From Cyclobacteriaceae bacterium (GTDB lineage: Bacteria; Bacteroidota; Bacteroidia; Cytophagales; Cyclobacteriaceae), in NCBI GenBank assembly GCA_958296015.1, contig CATQIH010000024.1, positions 1-36,298 on the forward strand: a stretch of DNA of 36,298 bases, written 5' to 3'. Below are positions 8,384 through 15,892 of this stretch, in pieces. Each line of letters begins with the position of its first letter. The stretch's first letter is position 1. Made by a program: the position numbers and the translations under genes. Below the pieces are notes generated by a model. The model did no database searches, was not told the DNA's origin, and saw only the letters and a list, made by a program, of their open reading frames with translations.

Positions 8384-8391
8384 CAAAGTTA
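8384..8391 (-). promoter_or_regulatory. Probable -7 box TAACTTTG for the 215-residue gene
   Basis: On the minus strand TAACTTTG matches TAnnTTTG, about 36 nt upstream of the start codon at 8348. The same box is preserved in the second copy at 26846-26853. No convincing TTTG -33 box is seen. Confidence 0.4.
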
Positions 8392-8556
8392 CAATGAACA
8401 CATTTTTATTTTTGGTGATAAATAGTTGAAAGGTAACCATGTAATATTGCCTGTTTTTTTAAAACACAGTGCCATATTGCGTAACTAAGGGGAATAACCC
8501 ATTGAAAAAGTGAAACCACAGGTAGATTTCAGGTGATGATAACAGCACAGAAAACA

Positions 8557-8934
8557 ACAGAAGGACGTCCTTCTATTACATCAGCAGTCAGAAAAATGAC
8601 AGAAGGACGTCCTTCTATTACATCAGCAGTCAAAAATATTACGGAAGGGCGTCCTTCTATTACATCAGCGACCGAAAAAACAACAAAAGGAGTTCCTGCT
8701 ATTGCATGAAGCGTGAAAAAAATAGCAAAAGGACATCCTTTTGCTCTTCAGACCGCCAAAAAAACAACAAAAGGAGTTCCTTTTATCATTCCGATGAGTA
8801 ATTAAGCCATAAAAGTGCTCCCATACATCAGGCAGCAACCTATTTTAACAACAAAAGGATGTTCTTATGCCAGGCAAACAGGCATCTCATCAACAAAACG
8901 GCACCCTTTTGCCAGGCAATTGCTTAGATAACAC
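8557..8934 (+). repeat. Nine-unit array with exact 42-bp period and palindromic cores (copy 1)
   Basis: Palindrome-like 16-mers start at 8559, 8601, 8643, 8685, 8727, 8769, 8811, 8853 and 8895, each exactly 42 bp after the last. The first two cores are perfect palindromes (AGAAGGACGTCCTTCT). Later ones drift (AAAAGGAGTTCCTTTT) and the seventh is almost lost. Because 42 is 14 codons, one plus-strand frame reads a 14-residue repeat, T-E/K-G-x-P-x-I, in most units (TEGRPSITSAVRKM in unit 1). That frame is broken by TGA in unit 4 and TAA in unit 6. The array lies in the 869-bp gap 8349-9217 upstream of the 215-residue gene. It is either a decayed repeat-protein gene or a structured DNA/RNA element. 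Confidence 0.85.
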
Positions 8935-9014
8935 ATAAAACCAGTGGGCAACAGTAGAGGATAAGGGCGACGAGCTAGCGCATATCATTTGCGATGATGT
9001 GTTTTGGTTATGCT

Positions 9015-9159
9015 TACACAGACAGCACTACTAATTCTTTGCAACAAAGCAGCAAGTGTTCAAAGATTACAGGAAAAAGCTTATTTTTGCTTATGTTTAT
9101 GGCTACAATTTCATGGTTAGTATAGAGAATATATACGCAATTGCGTCTATACAGATGTT
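9015..9159 (+). repeat. Cassette leader repeat, copy A
   Basis: About 145 bp starting TACACAGACAGCACTACTAA and ending in a hairpin (ACGCAATTGCGT) and ACAGATGTT. Diverged copies stand at 9971-10109 (copy B) and 27477-27753 (copy C, interrupted). Every copy is directly upstream of a plus-strand gene. It includes TATTTTTG at 9082-9089, a match to the TAnnTTTG -7 box, so it may act as a portable promoter as well as a recombination boundary. Confidence 0.8.
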
Positions 9160-9217
9160 ATAGGCAACTTAGAAATAAGAGAATGAGTAAATTTGATAGA
9201 GAAAAACTATTTAGATT

Positions 9218-9454
9218 ATGGCTAAAGAAAAATTAATAAAACTTGAGCAACAGGAGCAGGAATTTGTCAATCATTATGCTGAACTAGGATTTGCCAATCC
9301 AGACGAAATGATAAAAAAAGGATTGCATCTTCTCAAAGAAGAACTTGATCATCAGGCTCAACTAACGCAATCTGCCGATTTGTATGCAGAATTATATGAT
9401 GAGGATGAGGAATTAAAAGAATGGACTGAATCTGCTACACAAGATTGGGATTGA
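9218..9454 (+). CDS. Antitoxin of a MazF-type pair (ParD/MazE-like)
   Basis: A 78-residue acidic protein beginning MAKEKLIKLEQQEQEFVN. The first half looks like a short DNA-binding and dimerisation region (FVNHYAELGFANPDEMIKKGL resembles ParD-type ribbon-helix-helix). The second half is a very acidic tail (YAELYDEDEELKEWTE) suited to masking the toxin. The toxin gene starts 3 bp after its stop codon on the same strand, so they form one operon. It probably neutralises the MazF-like toxin and autoregulates. TA pairs are common cargo of integron-type cassettes, consistent with the flanking inverted repeats. The exact antitoxin family is uncertain. Confidence 0.8.
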   Translation: MAKEKLIKLEQQEQEFVNHYAELGFANPDEMIKKGLHLLKEELDHQAQLTQSADLYAELYDEDEELKEWTESATQDWD

Positions 9455-9457
9455 TCT

Positions 9458-9814
9458 ATGACAAGACTTCAACGAGGTGATATTATCACTGTGAATCTAA
9501 ATCCGACAAAAGGCTCTGAGACTGGCAAAATTAGACCCTGTGTAGTGGTAACCAATAATGTGTATAATCAAAGAGTTCCTGTCGTTCAAGTGGTGCCTAT
9601 CACAGGATGGACGGAAAAGAAAGGAAGAATTGTCACAAATGTAGTTATTGAACCAAATGCTGCAAATGGACTAACTAAAAGATCAGTGGCTGATTGCCTG
9701 CAAACCCGTCCGATAGATTATCGTCAGCGATTAGTAGATGTGAAAGGAAGGTTGTCAGCAGAACAAATGCAAAAGATAGACACATCCTTGAAGATTATCT
9801 TTGGTTTAAAATAG
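9458..9814 (+). CDS. MazF/PemK-family toxin (mRNA interferase)
   Basis: A 118-residue protein with the full MazF/PemK fold signature: N-terminal RGDIITVNLNPTKGSETGK followed by IRPCVVVTNN, a central VVQVVPITGW strand, and GRLSAEQMQKIDTSLKIIFGL at the C-terminus. In this family the conserved Arg in the RP motif and a Ser/Thr in the first loop take part in sequence-specific RNA cleavage, which stops translation when the antitoxin is lost. The length is normal, so it is probably active. It is translated from an ATG 3 bp after the antitoxin stop. It ends 8 bp before the right boundary repeat of cassette 1. Confidence 0.92.
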   Translation: MTRLQRGDIITVNLNPTKGSETGKIRPCVVVTNNVYNQRVPVVQVVPITGWTEKKGRIVTNVVIEPNAANGLTKRSVADCLQTRPIDYRQRLVDVKGRLSAEQMQKIDTSLKIIFGLK

Positions 9815-9970
9815 AAGAGTATGCCCATAACATCAGGCAAGCTGCCCACAGTGGAACTGATGGCTAGTTTATTTGCGAACCAAGGTATCAAAGCAAACAA
9901 GCAGCGAATGTGAGAAAGAGCAAATGAGAAAAACCAAGACCGCCGTCATTGTCAACGATGATAACTTGGA

Positions 9971-10109
9971 TACACAGACAACACTACTAATTCTTTGCAA
10001 CAAGGCAGCAAGTGTTCAAAGGTTATAGGAAAAAGCTTATTTTTGTTTATGACTACAATTTCATAGTCAGGTATAGAGAATATAGACGCATTGCGTCTAT
10101 ACAGATGTT
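9971..10109 (+). repeat. Cassette leader repeat, copy B
   Basis: A shorter diverged copy of the leader at 9015-9159, with the same order of parts: TTCTTTGCAACAA, AGCAAGTGTTCAAAG, a TATTTTTG box at 10038-10045, the TAGACGCATTGCGTCTA hairpin, then ACAGATGTT. It lies in the 310-bp gap between the MazF toxin and the lipoprotein. The first half of that gap (9835-9970) holds AGGCAAGC, shared with the site after cassette 2, and no gene. Confidence 0.8.
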
Positions 10110-10720
10110 GTGCATTATTAAAAAATGAAATTAATAGTATATTTATTAATTCTATGTTTGGCTGTGTCTTGCTCGACCAAGCCTTTTACTTTGAACCAGT
10201 ATGCAAATTACCCAGTCAAATTTGCAAAGCAATTAATAACTTATCCAAGTAAAGATTTTGAGTTGATGATACCCCATAATTGGGATTGGAAAGTGGAACA
10301 ATATGAAGCTGACCAAATAATTTTAGGAATTGATGCAGGTTCTGAACCTGATTCCGATGGATTTGTCAATATTATTTCCATTCAGAAAATCAAGGGGTTT
10401 GCTGAAAATCAAGATTTAAAATCTGAGTATGATATGATTATAGAGCTACAGAAGATCAAAGGCAAACAAAAGATAATAGAATCAGGGCAAACTAACATGT
10501 TAGGAAATAATTCCTATTTTATCCACACCAAATCAGATACTGGTACTTACGGGGAAGCGGAAATGATCAGTTTTATTTCAATGAGTAATAAAAGCGGAAT
10601 TTACTATTTGTTGACAGCTTCTGCATCGCAGACAAAGGATTTAAAACAAAATATGGCCATGATGATACAATGCTTGCAAACATTTAAATATAGAACAGAC
10701 TAAAACACAATGCACAACAT
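10105..10720 (+). mobile_element. Gene cassette 2 (lipoprotein) bounded by a perfect 12-bp inverted repeat
   Basis: ATGTTGTGCATT at 10105-10116 and AATGCACAACAT at 10709-10720 are perfect reverse complements. They lie 8 bp before the start and 5 bp after the stop of the lipoprotein gene. The private bases GTGCATT distinguish it from cassettes 1 and 3. This is the expected signature of a cassette that has passed through a circular form. Confidence 0.55.
10125..10703 (+). CDS. Small lipoprotein of unknown function
   Basis: A 192-residue exported lipoprotein. The signal ends in a good lipobox (LLILCLAVSC, Cys16), so the mature protein is likely anchored to a membrane facing the periplasm. The mature part contains PSKDFELMIPHNWDWKVEQ, a pattern typical of small Bacteroidota PsbP-like or DUF proteins that describe a mild stress-response fold, and ends in MMIQCLQTFKYRTD. 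No catalytic residues are evident. The coding region is AT-rich compared with core genes in the window. It occupies a single-gene cassette. I do not assign a function. Confidence 0.75.
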   Translation: MKLIVYLLILCLAVSCSTKPFTLNQYANYPVKFAKQLITYPSKDFELMIPHNWDWKVEQYEADQIILGIDAGSEPDSDGFVNIISIQKIKGFAENQDLKSEYDMIIELQKIKGKQKIIESGQTNMLGNNSYFIHTKSDTGTYGEAEMISFISMSNKSGIYYLLTASASQTKDLKQNMAMMIQCLQTFKYRTD

Positions 10721-10842
10721 AAGGCAAGCAGCATGGCTATTTGATTCGCAATTAAAAATATCAAAGCAGACAAGTGATTAAGATACTAACTCGAACGAAA
10801 ACTGCTCCGAAGCCGCCACGCCGCCTGCCCAAATCGTTGTGT
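10711..10842. repeat. attC-like site between cassettes 2 and 3
   Basis: Starts at the R''-like box GCACAAC (10713) and ends at the R'-like box GTTGTGT (10836-10842), about 130 bp in all, within the range known for attC sites. Inside these, AGGCAAGCAGC near the left end and GCCGCCTGCCC near the right end are partly complementary, as L'' and L' boxes would be. The middle is a long imperfect spacer. This is the cleanest attC-like site in the window. Confidence 0.5.
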
Positions 10843-10866
10843 GAAATGTAGAAAAAGATATAAATT

Positions 10867-10935
10867 ATGAAAAGCAATTACGAATTCACAGCTATCATAG
10901 AAAGGGAAGGTGATGGTTATGTATCACTGATTTAA
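10867..10935 (+). pseudogene. hicB: hicB antitoxin, N-terminal fragment
   Basis: ATG at 10867 opens MKSNYEFTAIIEREGDGYVSLI and then stops. The residues match the first strand of HicB antitoxins (ExxGxYVSLCPEL pattern), which adopt a partial RNase H-like fold and bind HicA. Everything after VSL is missing, and the reading frame runs straight into hicA sequence. The deletion joint is near 10928-10931. The fragment alone cannot act as an antitoxin. Confidence 0.7.
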
Positions 10936-11200
10936 GTTTATACGTCAGCGAGGAAGCCATATGATTATGCAAGAGAAGATAGAAAGTTCAACGATTACTG
11001 TTCCGGTGCCTAATTATAAAGAGTATACTACGGTACAGTTTCGGTTTGTGGAGACACAAACCGAGGCGCGAAGGCCGTGGGCTGTGTCCTCACAGCCCAC
11101 TCTAAGCCAAATGTACCGTAGTATGCATAAAGAGTTAAGAACAGGAACATTGAAATCAATCGTAAGGCAATCAGGAATTTCAAAACAGGAATTTGAATAG
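10931..11200 (+). pseudogene. hicA: hicA toxin, N-terminally truncated and carrying an in-frame insertion
   Basis: The plus-strand frame reads FKFIRQRGSHMIMQEKIE, then SSTITVPVPNYKE, then 37 foreign residues, then HKELRTGTLKSIVRQSGISK. The GSH motif (catalytic His of HicA) and the RTGTL..I.RQ.GIS ending are diagnostic of HicA mRNA interferases. The first 20 or so residues have been lost in the deletion that also removed most of hicB. The insertion adds a 103-bp element plus an 8-bp target duplication, 111 bp in total, so the frame is kept. An ATG at 10961 could start a 79-residue product, but an active toxin is unlikely. Confidence 0.75.
11024..11126. mobile_element. 103-bp hairpin-rich insertion element with 8-bp target duplication
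   Basis: Terminal inverted repeats TATACTACGGTACA and TGTACCGTAGTATGC (one mismatch) are flanked by ATAAAGAG on both sides (11016-11023 and 11127-11134). Inside are two perfect hairpins, GGTTTGTG/CACAAACC (11043-11062) and GTGGGCTGTG/CACAGCCCAC (11077-11100). It carries no gene, so it would be a non-autonomous MITE-like element. The interrupted HicA alignment independently fixes its ends. Confidence 0.75.
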
Positions 11201-11231
11201 AAAACACTTCACGCAACATCGTTACAAACAA

Positions 11232-11263
11232 AAACCACCAGACAGTGTATCGTCCGGTGGTTT
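11232..11263 (-). terminator. Rho-independent terminator of the M1 peptidase gene
   Basis: AAACCACC and GGTGGTTT pair, with an inner GAC/GTC pair. On the minus strand the stem is followed by TTTTTGTTTG. It lies 29 nt after the peptidase stop codon. Confidence 0.75.
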
Positions 11264-11291
11264 AAAGGTTTGATGGTAAGCGGCTGCTCTA

Positions 11292-13271
11292 TTACTGCCC
11301 TCGCTGGTCGCCAAAAGATACGGGCTGCCATACGTTGTTGTCAGGATCGTAGTCGGGCAACATTTTGTCCGGGTCCAGGGTCACTTTGGCAATCTTAGAC
11401 TTGGTATCAGTACGGAAGGTCCAGGTATCGCCGCGCTGCCATATCTCTACGGGCAGCTTCATGCGACTGGTATTACCGTTGTCTTCCCTGATCTCTACTT
11501 CTACCGGCATCGCCATTTTGTCGTTGTTGGTGATCGTCACCAACCCACCCTGCGTAGGGTCTTGGTTGACGTACGCTACCGTAGTCACAGCCTGATCCAG
11601 CAACCAGTTTTCTACAAACCACTCCTTCCAGAACCATCCGAGGTCTTCACCTGACAGATTGTTCATGGTACGGAAAAAGTCCTGCGGCATCGGATGCTTA
11701 AAGGCCCATCGCCGGATGTATTCTTTGAAGGCCGGATCAAAAATCTCAGGTCCCAGCACCACTTCGCGTAGCATCAACAGGCCAATGGCTGGCTTGAAGT
11801 AGGCATCTACGCCCAGGTTGTAGCCTTGCAGCACATCCGGGTAGGTAAGGATCGGCTCTGCCGTAGGTGTCATCTGGAAGGGAACGATCAAGCGTACACT
11901 ATCGCGCCGCGAGGTGTATTCGCCATTGTTGAAATTGCGTGTTGTGTAGATGTTGAGGAAAGTATTAAAGCCTTCGTCCATCCAGGCGTACTTGCGTTCG
12001 TTGGAACCTACAATCATAGGAAACCAGTTGTGGCCAAACTCATGATCGGTGACACCCCACAGGCTCGCAGTGGTGGCTTTCCAGCTACAAAATACAATGC
12101 CCGGATATTCCATGCCGCCTACAACACCAGCTACGTTAACAGCGGTGGGATAAGTATACGGATACCAGTGTTCGGAATTGTACTCAATACTATGTTTCAC
12201 GTATTCCGTAGAACGGCCCCAGGCAGTGTCCGCTTCTACCTCTACCGGGTAAGCCGACATGGCCAGCGACTGTTTGCCAGCGGGCAGATTGATGCGGGCA
12301 GCATCCCACACAAAGGCAGGAGAGGCAGCCCAGGCTATGTCTCTTGCCTGCTTCAGTTTGAAATGCCAGGTTTGCGTACCGCTCTGCTTGGGCCGCGCAT
12401 CTGCCGTACCCACTTCGTCGGCATTGATGATCATCACAGTGCTATCACTCTTACGGGCCTGATCCAGACGGCTGATCTGCTGCGAGGTAAGCACCTCTTT
12501 GGCGTTGACCAGGTCACCTGAGCCTACCACTACGTAGTCCCAGGGAACTTCTACTGTGTAGTCGAAGTCGCCGTATTCCAGGTAAAACTCGCCGGCACCC
12601 AGGTAGGGCAGGTTGTTCCAGCCTTCCACATCATCATACACCGCCATGCGCGGATACCATTGGGCTATCTCGTAAATGTCACCGTTTTTGGTAGCCTGTA
12701 TACCCATACGGTCGGCACCATACTGAGGTACTTCAAAAGAATAAGCGATGTTGATGCTGAGCTTGCCTCCTTTGGCTGGCAGAGACTGAGGTAGCATGAT
12801 GCGCATCCGGGTATCGTCAACCAGGTATTCGGTATCAATCTTCTTGCCGTTCAGCTCAACCTGTACCGAGGCTATCTGGTAGCCGCTGGTGTATTGTTCT
12901 TTACCAAACCTGCTGCCACCTATGGGCGTAGTCAGTGAGCCACGCGACGATTTGTCGAACTTATTCTGGTCGAGTTGCAGCCATACCATGTCCAGCGCAT
13001 CAGGGCTATTGTTGACATAATGGATGGTTTCTTTGCCGCTGATCTTCCGCTGTTTGGGGTCTAACGTAACGTTGATGGCATAATCGGCACTGTTTTGCCA
13101 GTATTGCGGGCCGGTCTGCCCACTGCCGCTTCTGTATAAGTTTCCCGGTTCGTTCGAGAAATCGGGCGCAAACAAGGCGTGTGGGTCATAATTTCCAGAG
13201 GATTGAGGCTGTTGTGCATAAGCAGCAACGCCCAGCAAGGCGGTGAAGACTGTAGTAAGGAGATACTTCAT
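11292..13271 (-). CDS. Secreted M1-family zinc metallopeptidase (aminopeptidase N-like)
   Basis: A 659-residue exported peptidase. Residues 1-19 form a signal peptide ([16 protein letters not shown]). The catalytic zinc site is H410-E-F-G-H414 with the third ligand E433 exactly 18 residues later in WMDEGFN. The substrate-binding GxMEN motif appears as GGMEYPG, the form common in this Bacteroidota M1 branch. An N-terminal saddle domain (about 60-300) precedes the thermolysin-like domain (about 320-540). Upstream in-frame ATGs to 13451 are ignored because the ATG at 13271 opens the signal peptide. It removes N-terminal residues from peptides in the periplasm or outside the cell. It diverges from the PLP decarboxylase across 155 bp. 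Confidence 0.95.
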   Translation of the reverse strand: MKYLLTTVFTALLGVAAYAQQPQSSGNYDPHALFAPDFSNEPGNLYRSGSGQTGPQYWQNSADYAINVTLDPKQRKISGKETIHYVNNSPDALDMVWLQLDQNKFDKSSRGSLTTPIGGSRFGKEQYTSGYQIASVQVELNGKKIDTEYLVDDTRMRIMLPQSLPAKGGKLSINIAYSFEVPQYGADRMGIQATKNGDIYEIAQWYPRMAVYDDVEGWNNLPYLGAGEFYLEYGDFDYTVEVPWDYVVVGSGDLVNAKEVLTSQQISRLDQARKSDSTVMIINADEVGTADARPKQSGTQTWHFKLKQARDIAWAASPAFVWDAARINLPAGKQSLAMSAYPVEVEADTAWGRSTEYVKHSIEYNSEHWYPYTYPTAVNVAGVVGGMEYPGIVFCSWKATTASLWGVTDHEFGHNWFPMIVGSNERKYAWMDEGFNTFLNIYTTRNFNNGEYTSRRDSVRLIVPFQMTPTAEPILTYPDVLQGYNLGVDAYFKPAIGLLMLREVVLGPEIFDPAFKEYIRRWAFKHPMPQDFFRTMNNLSGEDLGWFWKEWFVENWLLDQAVTTVAYVNQDPTQGGLVTITNNDKMAMPVEVEIREDNGNTSRMKLPVEIWQRGDTWTFRTDTKSKIAKVTLDPDKMLPDYDPDNNVWQPVSFGDQRGQ

Positions 13272-13426
13272 GGTGATTAAGATAATGTTACATGAAAAAA
13301 ACCTGTCTGCTATGGGCAAACAGAGGGTTAAATATAAATATACTATGCTAGTAAACGAATATAAACTGATTAGATTTGTATATAGTGTTAATAAACAAAA
13401 ATATATTTTGTAACCCCTAAAAAACC

Positions 13427-14884
13427 ATGAACGATTTACTTCACCAGGCATATGATGCTGAGACTTTCCGTAAGCAGGGACATCAATTGATAGACCAGAT
13501 GGCAGATTATCTGAAGAATATGCAGCAAGAACCTGGCATTGCCGTATTACCCTGGCAATCGCCCGAAGACCGGCTCTACTCGTGGGAAGCCGACTACCGG
13601 CAATCTCCCGATGAAAACATCAACCGGTTTTGGGGCGTAGTGATGGCGCAGTCTATGCACATTCATCATCCCAAATACGTAGGCCACCAGGTAAGTCCGC
13701 CATTACCTGTGGCTGCTTTGTCGGGCTTAGTAAGTGCTTTTCTGAACAACGGTATGGCTGTGTATGAAATGGGACCGGTAGCCTCCGTTATTGAGCGAAT
13801 CGTTATCAAAGAAACAGCCATGAGCATAGGATATAGTGAGGCAGCAGGTGGCTTTCTGACATCGGGTGGCACCTTGTCTAACCTCACCGCCCTACTGGCA
13901 GCCCGCCAGGCCAAAACGGGCTACGCGTCTCCACGCCGGGATAGCTGGCAGCAGGGCACACAGCAACCTTTGGCTTTGCTGGTATCAGAAGAGGCGCACT
14001 ACTGCATTGACCGCGCCGTAAGAGTGATGGGCTGGGGGGAAGTTGGCGTGATCAAGGTGCCGGTAGATGAGCACTTCCGAATGTGCTCAGACCAACTGGA
14101 AGTATACTACCAGCAGGCACAGGCCGCAGGAAAGCAGGTGATTGCCGTAGTAGGTTCGGCCTGTACCACATCTACCGGTTCTTACGATCCGCTGGAAGCC
14201 ATTGCTGCTTTTTGCAAACAACGCGATCTGTGGTTTCATGTAGACGGCGCACACGGAGCACCGGCAGCTTTTTCAATCAAGTACAAGCATTTGGTTAAAG
14301 GGCTAGCACAAGCAGATTCTGTGACCATAGATTATCATAAGATGATGCTCACTCCCGCGCTCACCACGGCGTTACTGTTCAAAGACGAGCAAACCTCTTA
14401 TCAAACCTTTTCCCAGCAGGCGGCGTATCTGCTGAGTGATCAACAGGGAGAATGGTTCAACTCTGGTAAGCGGGCCTTTGAGTGTACCAAGCGGATGATG
14501 AGCATCCAGGTATACGCCATTATGCGTACCTATGGCAAGCAGATTTTTGCGCAGAATGTGACCTATCTGTATGATCTGGCGCAGACATTTACGCAGCAAA
14601 TCAGGCAAAGAAACAACTTCCAACTGGCACTGCCTGCCCAGTCTAATATCGTTTGTTTCCGGTATGCTCCGGCCCATACAGCAACAGATAAACTCAGCGA
14701 ACTGAATGCCCAAATCAGGCAGGCGATGGTAGAAGATGGAGAATTTTACCTGGTACAAACCTCACTTAAAGGGCAGTTGTATCTCCGCACCACTCTGATG
14801 AATCCTTTTACAACAGAAGCCATCCTTGCCCAACTGCTGGATAAAGTAGAAAAGATTGGCAATGATCTGATAAAAAGTGAATGA
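13427..14884 (+). CDS. PLP-dependent group II amino-acid decarboxylase
   Basis: A 485-residue cytoplasmic enzyme of the glutamate/aromatic/diaminobutyrate decarboxylase family (fold type I). The internal aldimine lysine is K305 in TIDYHKMM. Other family marks are [19 protein letters not shown] (phosphate-binding region), [16 protein letters not shown] (the His stacks on the PLP ring), [13 protein letters not shown], and [11 protein letters not shown], where the Asp binds the pyridine nitrogen. It removes the alpha-carboxyl of an L-amino acid to give an amine. Which amino acid cannot be read safely; aromatic, diaminobutyrate or aspartate are all possible. Its stop overlaps the next gene by 4 bp (ATGA), so the two are coupled. 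Confidence 0.93.
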   Translation: MNDLLHQAYDAETFRKQGHQLIDQMADYLKNMQQEPGIAVLPWQSPEDRLYSWEADYRQSPDENINRFWGVVMAQSMHIHHPKYVGHQVSPPLPVAALSGLVSAFLNNGMAVYEMGPVASVIERIVIKETAMSIGYSEAAGGFLTSGGTLSNLTALLAARQAKTGYASPRRDSWQQGTQQPLALLVSEEAHYCIDRAVRVMGWGEVGVIKVPVDEHFRMCSDQLEVYYQQAQAAGKQVIAVVGSACTTSTGSYDPLEAIAAFCKQRDLWFHVDGAHGAPAAFSIKYKHLVKGLAQADSVTIDYHKMMLTPALTTALLFKDEQTSYQTFSQQAAYLLSDQQGEWFNSGKRAFECTKRMMSIQVYAIMRTYGKQIFAQNVTYLYDLAQTFTQQIRQRNNFQLALPAQSNIVCFRYAPAHTATDKLSELNAQIRQAMVEDGEFYLVQTSLKGQLYLRTTLMNPFTTEAILAQLLDKVEKIGNDLIKSE

Positions 14885-15366
14885 TGAAAACAGCTTTGCT
14901 TTTATGTATATTGGTATTGTTGCTGAGCTTTGACCTTCAGGCACAGCAGAAGATGTTGCAGGCTATTAATATGCGGTCAAATAAGCGTAAAATTATACCC
15001 GCTAACATCAACCTAAGGGTGAGGCTGAAAGACGGCAAGGTAGTAAAAGGACGTTATATAGTAAACAGCGATTCAACGATCCTGATTGACGGACAGCAAA
15101 TCACGCTTGATCAGGTGGCATCTCTCAAAAGAAGTGAACTGCCCCCGAAGCTTGTTGCTGCGTATTTTATACTGTCTGGCGGACTTTCCGTAGCGGGCAG
15201 TATTGCTTTGAGAAATAGCCATGCTTTTCTGCAACCTCTATGGCCTGCTGTGATGGCAATAGGCGGTGTTTATCTTACTGGGGGATATTTTACTTATAGG
15301 CAAAAGAAGTTTAGCGCAGCAAGGGGGTGGCAGCTTCGCGTAGTCGTGTGGAGTTATTCTGAATGA
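14881..15366 (+). CDS. Exported small membrane protein of unknown function
   Basis: A 161-residue protein. It starts with a signal peptide (LLLCILVLLLSFDLQA, then QQK). A beta-rich segment follows (RVRLKDGKVVKGRYIVNSDSTILIDGQQITLDQVASL) that looks like an Sm-like or small beta-barrel domain often found in Bacteroidota envelope proteins. Two hydrophobic segments (about residues 98-113 and 121-140) suggest membrane insertion. The ATG at 14881 overlaps the decarboxylase stop codon, so translation is coupled. There is no evidence that its role is connected with the decarboxylase beyond this arrangement. It is not a recognised enzyme. Confidence 0.7.
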   Translation: MMKTALLLCILVLLLSFDLQAQQKMLQAINMRSNKRKIIPANINLRVRLKDGKVVKGRYIVNSDSTILIDGQQITLDQVASLKRSELPPKLVAAYFILSGGLSVAGSIALRNSHAFLQPLWPAVMAIGGVYLTGGYFTYRQKKFSAARGWQLRVVVWSYSE

Positions 15367-15370
15367 GATG

Positions 15371-15856
15371 TTACAGATCACGGATCATCCATAGGCTACA
15401 GCCATTATGGCCCGTTTGGCCCATAGGTTGCTTCAGGTAGCTAAATCCTAGCTTTTCATACAGTTTAACCGCTGTGCCGAGTTCTGACAGCGACTCCAGA
15501 TAGCACTGCCGATAACCAGCGGCTTTTCCAAATTGCAGGCATTGCTCTATGAGTGCTTTTCCCAGGCCCATACCTCTGCCTTCGGGTAGCAGATAGAGTT
15601 TCTGTAGTTCACAGACGCTTTCTTCTCCTGCCACCGTTCCTATGCCACCGCCGCCTATCACTCCGGCATCGTTTTCTGCCACAAAATAGGCAGTTCTATT
15701 GCCTTGTTGCTGGTAATCCTCATATAAATGATAGATAACAGGATCATAATACACCGTACCCGGCAGATTAGCATTGAATTCGGTCAGCACTTTTCGGATG
15801 ATCTCTGCAACGATCATATTATCTTCGGGTTGTATTTCGCGTATGGTGTAGGTCAT
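15371..15856 (-). CDS. GNAT-family N-acetyltransferase
   Basis: A 161-residue GNAT enzyme. The acetyl-CoA-binding loop is GRGMGLGKALIEQCLQFGK (about residues 93-111), following the KLYLLPE strand. Upstream, GVIGGGGIGTV and CELQKLYL match the beta 3-4 region, and KLYEKLGFSYL is the C-terminal helix and strand. This is a typical small-molecule or protein N-acetyltransferase of Bacteroidota with unknown substrate. The gene converges on the exported-protein gene with only 4 bp between stop codons, so its 3' end probably shares a bidirectional transcription boundary. Confidence 0.9.
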   Translation of the reverse strand: MTYTIREIQPEDNMIVAEIIRKVLTEFNANLPGTVYYDPVIYHLYEDYQQQGNRTAYFVAENDAGVIGGGGIGTVAGEESVCELQKLYLLPEGRGMGLGKALIEQCLQFGKAAGYRQCYLESLSELGTAVKLYEKLGFSYLKQPMGQTGHNGCSLWMIRDL

Positions 15857-15892
15857 TGAATAATAATGTATAGCTTAAAGATCGGCTACCTT

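Larger units (their letters stand above)
9154..9834 (+). mobile_element. Gene cassette 1 (TA pair) bounded by matched inverted repeats
   Basis: GATGTTATAGGCA at 9154-9166 and TGCCCATAACATC at 9822-9834 are reverse complements with one mismatch. The sequence next to GTT/AAC (ATAGGCA) is private to this cassette. That is the geometry of integron R' and R'' boxes, which come from one attC site split by recombination between G and TT. A single TA pair lies between them. No integrase is in the window, so mobility is inferred. Confidence 0.5.
10836..11217 (+). mobile_element. Gene cassette 3 (broken hicBA) bounded by inverted repeats
   Basis: GTTGTGTGAA at 10836-10845 and TTCACGCAAC at 11208-11217 are reverse complements with one mismatch. 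Only the hicBA remnant lies between them. To the right, CATCGTTAC follows immediately and then core genes resume, so this appears to be the end of the array. If a further attC body stood here it has been lost. Confidence 0.5.

Noticed and set aside
8557-8934. CRISPR array
   Set aside because: The period is regular, but the units are wholly repeat-like with no unique spacers. They diverge gradually along the array, and no cas gene is near.
11028-11231. Minus-strand ORF across the hicA region
   Set aside because: It reads through the hairpin element and the HicA tail on the wrong strand, with no domain. The plus-strand HicA match explains the sequence.
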